DNA of 64,000 bases from Owenia fusiformis. Its lineage: Eukaryota; Annelida; Polychaeta; Sabellida; Oweniidae. A program made the translations under genes and the position numbers. This document shows, piece after piece, positions 36,514-48,252 of this stretch (position 1 is its first letter; each line of letters opens with the position of its first letter). The notes below the pieces were generated by a model that saw nothing but the letters and a program-made list of their open reading frames with translations, did not search any database and had not been told where the DNA came from. The stretch lies in NCBI GenBank assembly GCA_903813345.2, contig CAIIXF020000001.1, forward strand, positions 28,197,915 through 28,261,914. The letters run 5' to 3'.

Positions 36514-38208
36514 GTGATGCCTGAAATGTCATTGGTGTATTTCTGGCTCATTAAAATCTCATGAATGTTGTTTTTTACCTTGAAGAATTATACTCGTAGG
36601 ATAATGGATGCCTTTATTTTGAATTCCAGTAAAGTTTCATTGTAAAGATCTTCCTTAACTAGCCATCTAAGCTTACAGAATGCAGTTTGTGTGCTAAATT
36701 GCAACAAAAAGAGTAATTTTACTTGTAATATTGCTATTTACTGCTCGTCTAATTGCAAAAATAGAATTAGTTTAAAAGGCAAGAAAATATGCAAAACACA
36801 GTAATGAATAATTTGCCTTTGCTCATCAATGAAGATTAAATAATTTGTGAGAGCTCTCATTTGCCCAAAATTTGTCCAAATTTTCCCAAATTTTCTCTCA
36901 AAAAGCTGTCTTTGTAATTCTCTTGCATTTGAACAAAATCATAAATGCTGGTTTTCCCTTGTATTCTTCTCTCATTATTCTATAAAAGGAAATTAACATT
37001 ATGATGGAAGAGTGTTTTATTAAAGGGAATGTCGATGACTCTAATAAGCTGGTCATTGTTATATAGGAGATCAACTCTGAGGCTAGCATAGCTTCGGAGT
37101 TAAAAAGTTAATCAGATTTATTTTTATGTTCTTTAATCCATAGAGTGTTATGAGGTCTACGAACATTTTGTCAAGAAATTAAATGGATACAAAGTTCAAT
37201 TACCCCTATGAATCATATATCTTGGATACTCGGCACCTCTCAAGTTTTCATTACACAGAACGTTTTAAGAATCGGCTTCGAATTTCAGGAAAATGCAATA
37301 TGAGTTTATATAAGGTGACATGTTCTTTAGATGTCATTTTCCAAGTTTTTCTCAGAAAAAATGGCCTTTCAGTTCAATTAAAGAAACCATTGAGTGAGGC
37401 GTGTGTCAGTTTCATTCCATTGTGCTACTGTGTAAACTTATAATGAGCATAATTAGAACGATGCTGTTACATTACATTTAGCATGTTTGTCTTGAATTTC
37501 GATTCAACTTTTCACCCACGATGAAAGTAAGCTGTTGGTGGAGATCTGATCTTGACTTAATCATACATATGAGATTAATATCATGATTTTAAGCTTCAAT
37601 TCATTAAGATATATCTGTATAGGTATATGAAAAAGGTGAAGGTTTTTGATAACAATTTCATTGATAATGCATATTATAGAATATTAAAGGAGTGTTGTCT
37701 GTAAGCTAAGACGCCTACTTATCTTCCTATAATGTAATTCCTCATTAAAGCGGCACCAGTATATAAGATTTAGCTTGAAATATTGATCTGTTTTCTCCAT
37801 CTACTGCATTACGATTTTAATTATTTATTTTTCACCGTGATTTTTATTTGCAATTGTGACGATGAATATTGTGCTGGTTTCATATTGTTCTGCTGAAGTT
37901 CCATTTCCTGGAATCTGTCAACTCACAAAGTGAAATATTGAATTTTTTAATCAATTTCTGAATATTATATTTTCTTTTTTCCTCTTGATGAGATCAAGGG
38001 GTTTTATACACTTGTTTCCTATGGAGCACCATACATTGATTTTCTAAATAGGGGAATACATTGATTTTCTCAATTTAATAAACACACATGAAAAGTATAA
38101 TGTATTTTTTGTTAAGAATCAATATCCAGTAGCCTCTGTGGAATATCTGCCGATGGTATATTGTAAATGTTAAATTTAAACGCTTAATGAGAAATTTTCT
38201 GTTTTTAG

Positions 38209-38388
38209 GCAAAGCGGGGAACTAATGAAGATGATGATGAAAATCTCAGTGATGACAGTGACCTTGACCTTGAAAAAGAAGTCCTGCCGATCGGGAAGTT
38301 CATCAAAAATAGAGAGACTCTGATTAACGAAATCTTCCACTCATTGAGGGGTTCCCGCTTGGGCAACATGGTTCCCGACATCTTAAAG
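38209..38388 (+). CDS. CAAP1: CAAP1-like protein, coding exon 2 (60 codons)
   Basis: Acceptor TTTCTGTTTTTAG ends at 38208 and donor AAAG|GTGCCA follows 38388. The exon is exactly 60 codons, phase 0 at both ends. It encodes an acidic stretch (EDDDENLSDDSDLDLEKE), then IGKFIKNRETLINEIFHSLR and NMVPDILK. The last part matches the conserved human CAAP1 MLPDVLK segment, and the next exon continues that match. CAAP1 is described as an anti-apoptotic protein acting on a caspase-10-dependent pathway; its biochemical activity is not established. The donor is weak by consensus. Confidence 0.8.
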
Positions 38389-39494
38389 GTGCCAAAAACA
38401 ATTCTTCATACGTTTGTAAATCTTCAAAAGTCTTACGACATAATTCACATTCTTCTGAAGCAAGATATGTTTTTATTGTGCCATTATATCTGTTGTTGCA
38501 AGCTTGTGGTTTTAAAGCACTATTGAAAATTATAATCAATAAATTGCATCGTGTTATCTTAGAATTGTAAATTTTATGCATTATTACTGCCGAAGCACTC
38601 AAACCTGATGTTATTCATTTTATGAATGCTATTTCAAGATCTAAACGAGCATTTCAAATTCATTTGCTTTTATATTTCCTTTTTAATGGAGTCAATTAGT
38701 ATCTTGTGCATGTTTCAAACAAAACAGCTGAACAGTACGTGGCAAGGATGGAAGGATTCAACAGAATGAGTTACAGAAATAGAAAAATTGAATAATGCCA
38801 CGTGAAATTGAATAGATGTATAAATAAATGAATAATAAAATATGATTTTTACCATTATCACCCAGATAAGGGCCTCAAAACATTTAACTATTCTTGGATG
38901 CATGGTAACATATATAGATGGTCTCTGGTCACCAAAAATGTTTCTCACAGTAATGAACTCTTTTCTAATCCTCATTTTTCTGAGTTACCTTAAGGAAGCA
39001 ACAACTTTAAAAAACATGTTCGCCTCTATTTTTCTGAGTTCAAAATGTTCAAAATGAAGACTACAAAATGTTTATATTTGACTTCAATGGCCATGGCACC
39101 TTTCCATGGATCCCTTGTAAAAAATGTGAAAATCTGATTTTTCATAAAAAACACTTAGTTAATCAACAGAAACAAATATGATATGTACTTAATATTTTAT
39201 CATAAAAGTAGGTGTCCACTGTTAATGTCCATTATTGACAACTTCTTTCGGCAAACATCTTTAAATAAAACATTAAAAGTTAAAGTAACTTCTAGTTCAT
39301 ACATCTGTCTAGAATCAGTATGCTTTGAGACTTGCCAATTCTGGCACCATCCTTCTTGTCAATTATTTACATTTTCAGGAAGATTTTCAAAATAGTTTCT
39401 GAGAAATCACATGATACTGTCAATTGACCTTTTTGAACAATGGAATTTGAAAGAGAATGTCTTTTAAATATAAATAGCTTCAACAGGCTTTTAA

Positions 39495-39680
39495 TCGTTA
39501 TAATGTCTCCAGCAAAAGTGGTGACATTCGTATTGTTATAGTCTCCAACTTTTTTGTTGACTGTGTTTGGCAGTCAGCGTTTGGTGGTTGACGTTCAATG
39601 TCTGTAACAAATGGCAGGTTGTGACATTTTGCATGTAAACGCCTTCTTCTGTTGTTGCATGTTACCCTTTGCTTTTATCT
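39495..39680. repeat. Dispersed hairpin-headed repeat (AAAGTGGTGACATT family), copy 1
   Basis: AAAAGTGGTGACATTCGTAT, then TATAGTCTCCAACTTTTTTG, GGCAGTCAGCGTTTGGTGG and CTGTAACAAATGGCAGGTTG in the order shared with copies at 54400, 57000, 57350 and 59925. Confidence 0.7.
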
Positions 39681-40192
39681 GATACCATTAAACGGTGCAA
39701 AGGGCACATCATTCTATCACAACATCATAACAACTGAGCAAGCATCATTCGAATTTTCTATATTCTAATTGCTATGATATTACTTTGACTTTTTGAAATA
39801 TCTAGAAAAAAAAGAATCAAATATTTTAGATATATGAGTATCTCGCAATATTCACCAGTTGTCTGATTTTATACGTGAGTGAATATCACTAGATCTTTCA
39901 TTTAGTTTTGACCAATCATACTATTTGGGCTTGACGGTGATATAAAATTGTAAAATCATTTGAGTTGAGCAAAAGTATATTTCTCTTTTATTTTGTCTCC
40001 ATTATTCCCTCCAACAGAAAATACCTATCCTTCTATTGTTGTAAGCCCAGGGTGCGTCCAAACATTTATGCACTCTGACAGGCACTTATTCTATGCTGGT
40101 GTGTTAAGGTAGGCTGATCTGAAAGAAAATATAACAAGTCCAAAAGTTGATACATTCTTCCCATCTTAAGAATCACTTCTTCTTTGTTGCAG

Positions 40193-40277
40193 TCAGTCAG
40201 CCAGGATGAACTGAAGAAACTTTGTCTTGAGCAGCTTCTCATCATGTCCCGCAAACGCATCAAAAGAATCATTGACG
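40193..40277 (+). CDS. CAAP1: CAAP1-like protein, coding exon 3 (28 codons + 1 base)
   Basis: Acceptor TTCTTTGTTGCAG ends at 40192. The exon reads SVSQDELKKLCLEQLLIMSR then KRIKRIID and ends G|GTAATT in phase 1. Joined to exon 2 it gives PDILK-SVSQDELKKLCLEQL, closely matching human PDVLK-NCSIEEIKKLCQEQL, the most conserved part of the CAAP1 family. The match crosses the splice junction, which supports both the exon model and the identity. The C-terminal exons (acidic region and LEMRARAIKAL-type end in human) were not found downstream. Confidence 0.82.
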
Positions 40278-40425
40278 GTAATTTCAATTTTAATACATTT
40301 GAGATTTTGGTTTATACTTTTGTATTTATTTCAGTGATTGAGTTAGTAAAAGTGAAGCCCATCAGCTCCATAATTTCATGCTGCTTGTCTTGTTTTGGAA
40401 ACTTTTGTAGATACTTGTCTAAGGT

Positions 40426-40539
40426 AATACTTGACTTATGTAATACTTGTCTTATTTAGATACTTGTCTTATTTAGATACTTGTCTTCTGTAATACTTGT
40501 CTTATTTAGATACTTCACTTATGTAATACTTGTCTTATT
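40426..40539. repeat. Short tandem array (TACTTGTCTTATTTAGA), left part
   Basis: About seven units of 16-17 bp. The array continues at 42484-42535 on the other side of the Pearl-like element, which interrupts it. Related words go on to about 42675. Confidence 0.85.
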
Positions 40540-42483
40540 ATCCCATCGAACGAAGTTCGGAGGGATATAGGGAACGCCTCCGTCCGTCCGTCCGTCCGTC
40601 TGTCCGTCCGTCTGGGCAATAACTGAAATACCGTTGGCCCGATTTTGTTCATATTTTGTACACATATACCCTATGGGGGTAGAAGTTCTGCTCGAAAGCC
40701 GATTTTCAAAATGGCAGCTCATTTCAAAATGGCGGCCATTTTAGTGCCGATTTTACAGTAATATGTAAAACTGTAATAGCAATATGTTTTAAATTTAAAA
40801 AAATTATAAAGGACATTAATAATGCTACAAAAGTAGATATTAAAGAAGCACATGGCAGCCATCTTGAAAAATGGCGGCCTTTACTCGTCATTTTACGATT
40901 TTTGCTGTAACTCAAAAAATAGTGGAGCGATTTTGTTCATATTTGGTATGTGAATATTATAAGCATTGCATACTGTCTAAAGACACTTTTGGTAGAAGGC
41001 GGCCATTTTGAAAAATGGCCGCCATTTTAACATATTTTACTATAACTCGAAAAGTAGTGGAGCGATTTTGTTCATATTTGGTATGTGAATACTATAAGCA
41101 TGGCACACTGTCCTATGACACTTTTGGTAGAAGGCAGCCATTTTGAAAATTTTTTTGAAAAATGGCCGCCATTTTAACGTATTTTGCTATAACTCGAAAA
41201 GTAGTGGAGCGATTTTGTTCATATTTGGTATGTGAATACTATAAGCATGGCACACTGTCCTATGACACTTTGGGTAGTAGGTGGCCATTTTGAAAAAAAA
41301 TTGAAAAATGGCCGCCATTTTAACATATTTTACTATAACTGGAAAAGTAGTGGAGCGATTTTGTTCATATTTGGTATTTGAATACTATAAGCATTTCACA
41401 CTGTCCTATGACACTTTTGGTAGAAGGCGGCCATTTTGAAAAAAAATTTGAAAAATGGCCGCCATTTTAACGTATTTTGCTATAACTCGAAAAGTAGTGG
41501 AGCGATTTTGTTCATATTTGGTATGTGAATACTATAAGCATGGCAAAGAGGAGGGAAAGCCCCAGAGTTTCAAGATGACAGACATAATTACCTCTCTTGC
41601 TTACCACCTTCGTTCGTTCGAATTTTCATCGGCTAGCTATGAAATACTACACTTCGATGGGATGTTATAATTGATATAGGCATATTCCGTACACCTTTCT
41701 TTATCTTGATGTGAAATGAGAAGCTATGATATTGGTTAACACGCCAGAAATGAACGTAATATTATTCGAAGCGTATTTCGAAAATTTTGAAACCGCCATT
41801 GATGACGTCATTTGTTTGTCGACTTTTGACCAATCAGCGACCGTGTCATCTCAATACAGATTTACATTATAAGCGTATGTCATCTTTGAACCCTGGTGTT
41901 TCTCCCCCTCTGAGCATGGCACACTGTCCTATGACACTTTTGGTAGAAGGCGGCCATTTTGAAAAATGGCCGCCATTCTAACGTATTTTACTATAACTCA
42001 AAAAGTAGTAGAGCGATTTTGTTCATATTTGGTATGTGAATACAATAAGCATGTCACACTGTCTATTTCTAATGACACTTTTGGTAGAAGGTGGCCATTT
42101 TGAAAAATGGCCGCCATTTTAACGTATTTTACTATAACTTGAAAAGCAGTGGAGCGATTTTGTTCATATTTGATATGTGAATGCTTTAAGCATGGCACAT
42201 TGTCTAATTAAACTTTGGGGAGTAGTCGGCCATTTCGAAAAATGGCCACCATTTTTATGTGTGTTATTTTACAAGTACGTGTATGATTTTTCAAAAATTT
42301 TAGAGGTGGCTACTTAAAAGCATATTATTTTTTCTGATGACAACTTGGCTAGTGAGCAACCATTTTGAAAATGGTGGCCTTTCTGGTGTGTTGTTTTATG
42401 ATATTTGCTATTCGTTTGTAAAAATGCCAGCCATTTCTGTTCGATGGGATTCGCTACGCTTTGGCGTTGCCATTGTTCTGGTT
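40540..42483. mobile_element. Pearl/HINE-like element, copy B, with nested MITE
   Basis: Same head, CCGT array, tandem core units and tail as copy A, but about eight core units instead of five. Removing it restores the array word CTTATTTAGATAC with no duplicated or lost bases, so it inserted between Ts without a target duplication, as reported for Helentrons. It lies in intron 3 of the CAAP1-like gene. A 367 bp MITE at 41546 sits within one of its core units. Confidence 0.75.
41546..41912. mobile_element. 367 bp MITE nested in the Pearl-like element, 9 bp target duplication
   Basis: Begins AAGAGGAGGGAAAGCCCC and ends GGTGTTTCTCCCCCTCTG, its inverse. AGCATGGCA is duplicated on both sides (41537-41545, 41913-41921), and the intact core unit elsewhere has it once. 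The right 70 bp nearly equals the copy at 1480-1711; the left half is longer. No coding capacity. Confidence 0.85.
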
Positions 42484-42680
42484 TAGATACTTGACTTATG
42501 TAATACTTGTCTTATTTAGATACTTGTCTTCTGTATGTACTAAGAAACTAATCTGAAATAGACCCTCGCTTGTGTATACTTGATTGTTTTATATTTGTTA
42601 TATTTGTATAGCTGTTTTATGTAGGTACTTGTCTTATGGACATACTTGCCTTATGCAGATACTTGCCTTATGAAGATTGT
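42484..42680. repeat. Right part of the TACTTGTCTTAT array and diverged continuation
   Basis: Units continue to about 42535, then after a unique spacer resume as GGTACTTGTCTTATG, CATACTTGCCTTATG and GATACTTGCCTTATG up to about 42675. Confidence 0.7.
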
Positions 42681-43760
42681 CAGTACTTTTGGAGATTGTA
42701 TACAGACAATTTTCTTATAATTCCTATATTATTTAAATATCGAATATGAAAAAAAAAAATTATTATCTGGATATTTCCATTAAATGTAAATATATGACAA
42801 GTTTGCCTAAATTTTTGACAAAAACATTAGTTAAGTAAATGGTAATAATTAGGAAAGTAAACACGCATTAGGAGGACACATATGAATAATATTGTTATAA
42901 TGGTGCAAAAACTACATTGATTTCTGATGTGTTAACATACAATACAAGTATATATCATACAGGTATTATCCTGCAATTAATGTTCAGAGTATTGATCGTT
43001 TCCGTTCGCTGGTATTGGCAGGGATAAAAGAGAAAATATATTATTTAAAATATATAAATATTTATTTTGTAATTTAGTAATTGTTAATTCCTTACTCATC
43101 TAATTATATTTCTGTTATATGAATGAAAAGTTTTTTTATCAGAGACGAGTATTGTTATTGAATTTTTTTTTGCTATTATCGATATTTTTTTTTTTATTGT
43201 AAAATCTTCAATCCACTAAAACAGAGAATGTTATGTTATGTATTTCACAAATAATAGCTTTGCCATTGGAAGTAAATGGCCAGCAAATTGGAAATGCAAG
43301 TTAAACACAAGTGAGGTTTATTTGAATTATAAAAACATAGAAATGTTTAAAAATCTTTTGTTTTACAGTATTAAGGTCCAGGTTGAGTTATATCCGCATT
43401 ATTTCTTTTCTCATGAAGAACAGCGTTGGCTCAAACTTATGGCTTTAAAAGTTTGTTTATGTTGACAACAATTTTAATAAAAAAACTGAATTTATGCATG
43501 ATTTAAATAACGACATCTCATAATTTACATTCAACACTTGCATTAAAACATTTTTGAGATTTTACAATCAGATAACATTGTGATTTTTTATTACAACCTG
43601 TAACATTGTTTTGATAAAAAATGTTTAGGTTTTCCTCATCCATTAGCGTCAGTTTTACATCGATTTCATTATATAATGGCCAGCTGAGCTTGTGAATTTT
43701 ACGAGAGCATGATAAGTCATATTAATTAAGAATTCATTTGTATTGCAACCAAATGATATA

Positions 43761-44484
43761 CAGGGTGGTCCAAAAAAGTGAACCCCTGCAACAGGCTATA
43801 TTTTCCTATCATGCATGAATTGGCTCATATTATCACATCTTGTAAAATTTTTCTTGATGCCATGATGACTGTATTCTCTTTCTTGAATTTGAAAGAAATT
43901 ACAAGATTTAAACAAACATGCCTAAAATTAGATATTGTGCAAAACTTTACCAATGTGATTCACAGAAATTGTTGAAACACATTGGATAGTCTTAAAAAAG
44001 CTTACAGTGAGAGATGTAAGTTTAAACCATACCATATGACAAATGGTACATTATTTGGGCAGAAAACACATTTCACACTTTCATTGACCATTTTGAAGCA
44101 GTTTTAACCATTCAACAGTTAAGGGGCATGTTACCTACACAAATGGTTACAGGGAGGCAACGTTACCCCATATGACCCAAAATCTGAAAAGCCCTTCATA
44201 TAAATATCTTAAAAAAATCAAAAGGAAATCTGATATTCAGTGTTTTGAGCCATATTTCATTAGAATTGGGCCATGCTAATGAAGATATTGACATTTTAAG
44301 ACCATATAGGGGTATGTTGCGATTTCACTGATGAAGATGTTTTTCTTTGGAAACTTAGACCATTTCTTTTGATCACAATAACTGTGCAACTAACAGAGGC
44401 AGAATGCTAATTTTTACAGGGATTCCTGCAGGTAATAAAAGAAATATAGCCTGTCGCAATAGTTCACTTTTTTGGACCACCCTG
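43761..44484. mobile_element. 724 bp mariner/Tc1-type non-autonomous element
   Basis: Left end CAGGGTGGTCCAAAAAAGTG; right end CACTTTTTTGGACCACCCTG, perfectly inverted, with TA on both sides. The inverted similarity extends about 45 bp to GACAGGCTATATTT/AAATATAGCCTGTC-type blocks. A 65-codon open frame inside shows no transposase motif. Confidence 0.85.
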
Positions 44485-44486
44485 TA

Positions 44487-46890
44487 TGCTACATATATCT
44501 GGGGTATGTTATGTCAACATGGCATAAAAAATAGTACTTTACTTTCAAATATAGATTAAATAAATGGAAATTGTGTTGCTTTTTGACGTTATCAGTCAAA
44601 CAAATGACATTATTTCAGGGATATTGTGATTTGAAGCATATAGTTATTTTGGTTTCCAGTTTTTCTTTAGTATAATTTTGTATCATATAACTGATGGATA
44701 TCACCCCATAAAACTGATTTATATCAAATCAGATTTAATTAGTTTGCTAATTCTGCATTTCATTCCTGTAATTAGAAATTTGCAATATACATTTGTTCTC
44801 AACAATTTTTCTTCAGATCTTATGATCAAAGAAATGTTCAACGATTTGAATATTGCTTTTTAGTTCATCTTGGGATAACAATATCGTTTTTAGTCCCTAG
44901 CTGGATCCTCTTAATTATACGCTTAAATTCAAAGCAATTATATTTGGAGAGCTCCAATGTCATCCCACTTGATTAGATCAAGATTTCTTCATTAAAAGGG
45001 TAGATGCTTTATAATTAGGCAAAAATGCTGAAATATATGATTTTATATTAATGGCAAATGCTATCAATCTATATGTGAGCACAATAGAAGGATGGGTGAA
45101 ATTGCCCAGGTTCTTTGTCTAAAAATGTCAAGGAGACAATGAAATATATAATGGTTGATGTTGTTATGAAATTCATTGATTTTATTTGATATTTCACACC
45201 TTGACGGCTAAACACTTGGCTAATATATAAATGTTGATGCCTAATAAGGGAGCGTTCGAAGAATATCTTCTAGATCAGATACGCGACCTCCTCATTTCAT
45301 TATGCAGAATGACTGTTATCATACTCAGGATGAAAATAGCTTCATATTATGGTCATTCGTGAAGCAAATAATGACATTTGTCTCTCTCACTTGATTGTAC
45401 TATTGTTTTATATTGGTTAATTCTATAATTCTGCCTCCCCCTCCCTAAATCTACTAGATTGTGATGGGGACCCGGAAGGTATGTTGCATTGGTATTAACA
45501 CCTGTAATACAGTCTCCCCAAAAAATGTTCACCAGTGGTCAAAATGTTTCTGACTCACCCCCCCTTTCCCTCCCCCTTGGTTCTTTTCTTACACCATCGA
45601 CAGCTTCTGATTATTTTTCATGATATAGATCATTATCTTTGACATCAATCCCTCGCCATTTCTCTCATTTGGAAAGTATAGATATGTGATATATTTTGTA
45701 GGGGTATTTGATAGCAAATTAGCACCTGATCTTTCCTGCACAGCGTCTTCATCACTATCAATATAGTCAACTGTCTCATAAGATAATTAAACAGCCAGAT
45801 TGGATAATAGAAAACACAATGTATAATAAGAATACCTTTGTTTACAACAAAAAAAACATTCGAATATTTGATGGGAGATGACTTTCCAAAATGAGGTCAA
45901 TGGCTTACAATAGAGAATACTTCCAGTTCAAACATATTACTAAGTTCTCTGTAATTACTATGATTTACATAGAGCAATCTTTAAATTATATATAACAACT
46001 CTAAAATTGAAAGTAGCCATATAAATTCTACTTTATATGCCAGTGACTGGCAAATTGTGGGGATTGAAGGATATAAGTTTGTATATTTTGCCTTAAAACG
46101 CCAATAAATCTGTCGGAATTATCCAAAGGGATATCTTAAAATTTTCTTGCGAGAATCATTGAAACCTTCGGCTTGTTGACAGAGAGACTTACATTGATTG
46201 AAAAGATTAAATTAAAATGCATGTTCTGGGCCACAAAGAGTGCATTAGAGAATCTGCTATGGATTGTTAGTGTAAGAATGTCGGAAGTCGCATTATCTCC
46301 ATATATTGATCCATTCCAAGTCCAGCAGCATTCATTAAGTCCGAAAATTTCAATAAGAATTCAAATTACTGAGCACTAACACTAAACCAGCTAGAAAGCA
46401 TCACAAATATGAACGCTTTGTTAAAAACTGTTTAATGAAGTTTTATTTTGTTCAGTGTCTTGTCTAATCTTATTGAACAAAGTGCCAATGGAAGAAGTGT
46501 TGATAGAATCCTCGGGGGAATTAGACTGTATGTGTTGAATGTTAAACTTGTGAAATTATTAGATTCAATAATCATATCTCTGTATTCGTTATGTATTATT
46601 TCCATAATATACTGATCTGTGCCGCCACAATTTAGCTCATAGATCGTTCACTCTGACTGCGTCTCTGTGATGTAAAATCTGTCTTAGTTACATTTATAAG
46701 TTATACACATGTACAACCAAGAAATTTTACTTCATAAATCAAATTGTCTTAGATAATGCCATTCTCTGACTCATCTTAAACTAAGAAAACAGAAGCGAGT
46801 TTATACCCCTGAGATAAAAAAATATCTGATTAAATGTACTTTTATTACTAAACGTCGCAAAAAATGACAAAGCTTGTTTTCAAAAAACAT
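44487..46890. other. Intergenic or intronic region; nothing recognised
   Basis: About 2.4 kb of AT-rich DNA. C-rich runs near 45432 and 45560 resemble fragments of C-rich dispersed repeats. A 68-codon open frame at 46173 has no recognisable domain. Confidence 0.5.
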
Positions 46891-47037
46891 GATTATGATG
46901 AGTTAGTTGTTTTGATGGTTAGTTATTTGATAAATTAGTTAATTTGATGATTTATAAGCTGTTTGGTAGGTTGATTTTTGATTATTAGTCAGTTGCTTGA
47001 TTAGTGATGTTATTGTTTAGCTGTTTGCTTCATGTTT

Positions 47038-47440
47038 GGTGGGTTCGATTAATGATGAGTAATATAGTTGATTGCTTCATACAATTGATGATTATAAGTC
47101 AGTTGTTTGGTGGGTTCGATTAATGATGAGTAATATAGCTGTTTGCTTCATGTTTGGTGGGTTCGATTAATGATGAGTTATATAGTTGATTGCTTCATAC
47201 AATTGATGATTATAAGTCAGTTGTTTGGTGGGTTCGATTAATGATGAGTAATATAGCTGTTTGCTTCATGTTTGGTGGGTTCAATTAATGATGAGTTATA
47301 TAGTTGATTGCATCATACAATTGAAGATTATAAGTCAGTTGTTTGGTGGGTTCGATTAATGATGAGTTGTTTAGCTGTTTGCTTCATACAATAGATGATT
47401 AATAGTCAGTTGCTTTGTAGGTTTGATTGATGATTAATTA
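47038..47440. repeat. Higher-order tandem repeat: 71 bp + 47 bp = 118 bp, about three copies
   Basis: Units begin GGTGGGTTCGATTAATGATG. Long units (47038, 47156, 47274) carry GTTGATTGCTTCATACAATT; short units (47109, 47227, 47345) carry AGCTGTTTGCTTCATG. They alternate strictly. Diverged precursors extend back to about 46900. Confidence 0.9.
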
Positions 47441-47990
47441 TTAGCTCACAAGGATGAGCTACTAATCAATCATCAATCAACTTGTCTGTTCATCTGTCCA
47501 TTCAGCCATCTGTCAGTCTGTCCATCTGTCTGTCAACACATTTGTAGCTGATTTTGAAATCCTACATGACAATATTGAAATGGTTTCACTTTAAAAATGT
47601 GTCTATTATAAAGTCTCCAATTGTTCTATAAGTGGCGTCTCAAAAGCTCACCTTTTTTCAAAATGGTGCCCATTTCTATTGCATTTATATGAAATTTTCT
47701 GCTGTTTTTGGTCATAACTCTACAAGTTAACACAAACAATGTCACAAAGATTCAAAATGGCCACATTTTTGTGGAAAATCAGCTTTTCAGCTCTTTTTTG
47801 GTCACATGTGTTTAGTCCAAAGGTTTTCAGTTGCTCCATGGAGCCTTGTTTCAATGTACTAAAGAACAGTTCAGGTATCATGCAGACAAAAAAGTTGGGC
47901 AACATTATGTGGATGTTAATAAGGTAGTGGGGAGAACATATTTATTTGACACCCTGTAACATGTTTGTTACATATATTCAAAATGGCCAT
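47420..47990. repeat. Hairpin-headed repeat with CTGTCTGTC-type microsatellite (AGCTCAC family)
   Basis: TTAGCTCACAAGGATGAGCT forms a short hairpin inside a longer one (TTGATTGATGATTAAT against its inverse near 47465). Next comes a CTGTC/CCATCTGT-rich stretch to 47540, then sequence with AAAATGGTGCC and AAAATGGCC words. The layout is like the Pearl-like elements, but I cannot set the right end. Confidence 0.5.
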
Positions 47991-48066
47991 CATTTTAATT
48001 GTCGAAATAACATTTATTATGTTATAATTCCAGAAGCATTGCATTGATTTTTTTTTATACAGGCAG

Positions 48067-48247
48067 CAGGCCCGTAGCCAGGATTTGCCAAGGGGGGTTC
48101 AGTTTTCAAAAGTTTCCAAGGGGGGTTCACATTTGACAATTTTGACCCAAATATGGCTAAAATGGTGAAAACTGCATGATTTTGAAAGAATTTTTGGCCA
48201 GGGGGGGGTTCGCCCGAACCCTGCGAAACCCCCTGGCTACGGGCCTG
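48067..48247. mobile_element. 181 bp palindromic MITE with CAGGCCCGTAGCCAGG ends
   Basis: Left CAGGCCCGTAGCCAGG; right CCTGGCTACGGGCCTG, a perfect inverse. GGCAG lies directly outside both ends (48062-48066, 48248-48252), a likely 5 bp duplication. Inner G-rich direct blocks AAGGGGGGTTCA occur twice. Partial relatives are at 33961 and 58200. Confidence 0.8.
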
Positions 48248-48252
48248 GGCAG

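Larger units (their letters stand above)
36514..40192 (+). other. CAAP1-like introns 1 and 2
   Basis: Introns of 1695 bp (36514-38208) and 1804 bp (38389-40192), separated by exon 2. Intron 1 is unique AT-rich sequence. Intron 2 contains one fragment of a dispersed hairpin-headed repeat (39495-39680) and otherwise nothing I recognise. Confidence 0.6.
40278..43758 (+). other. CAAP1-like intron 3 (start) with nested repeats
   Basis: After the GTAATT donor at 40278 I find no further exon. The tract holds the tandem array, the Pearl-like element and AT-rich unique DNA with an ORF at 43238 that shows no domain. The intron must be long or the gene's end is unrecognised. Confidence 0.4.

Noticed and set aside
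43778-43975. 65-codon open frame in the mariner-type element as a transposase
   Set aside because: No DDE/DDD or helix-turn-helix pattern; too short.
47038-47345. tRNA-like GGGTTCGATT words
   Set aside because: They are the head of the 118 bp repeat; no acceptor stem or anticodon arm can be formed around them.
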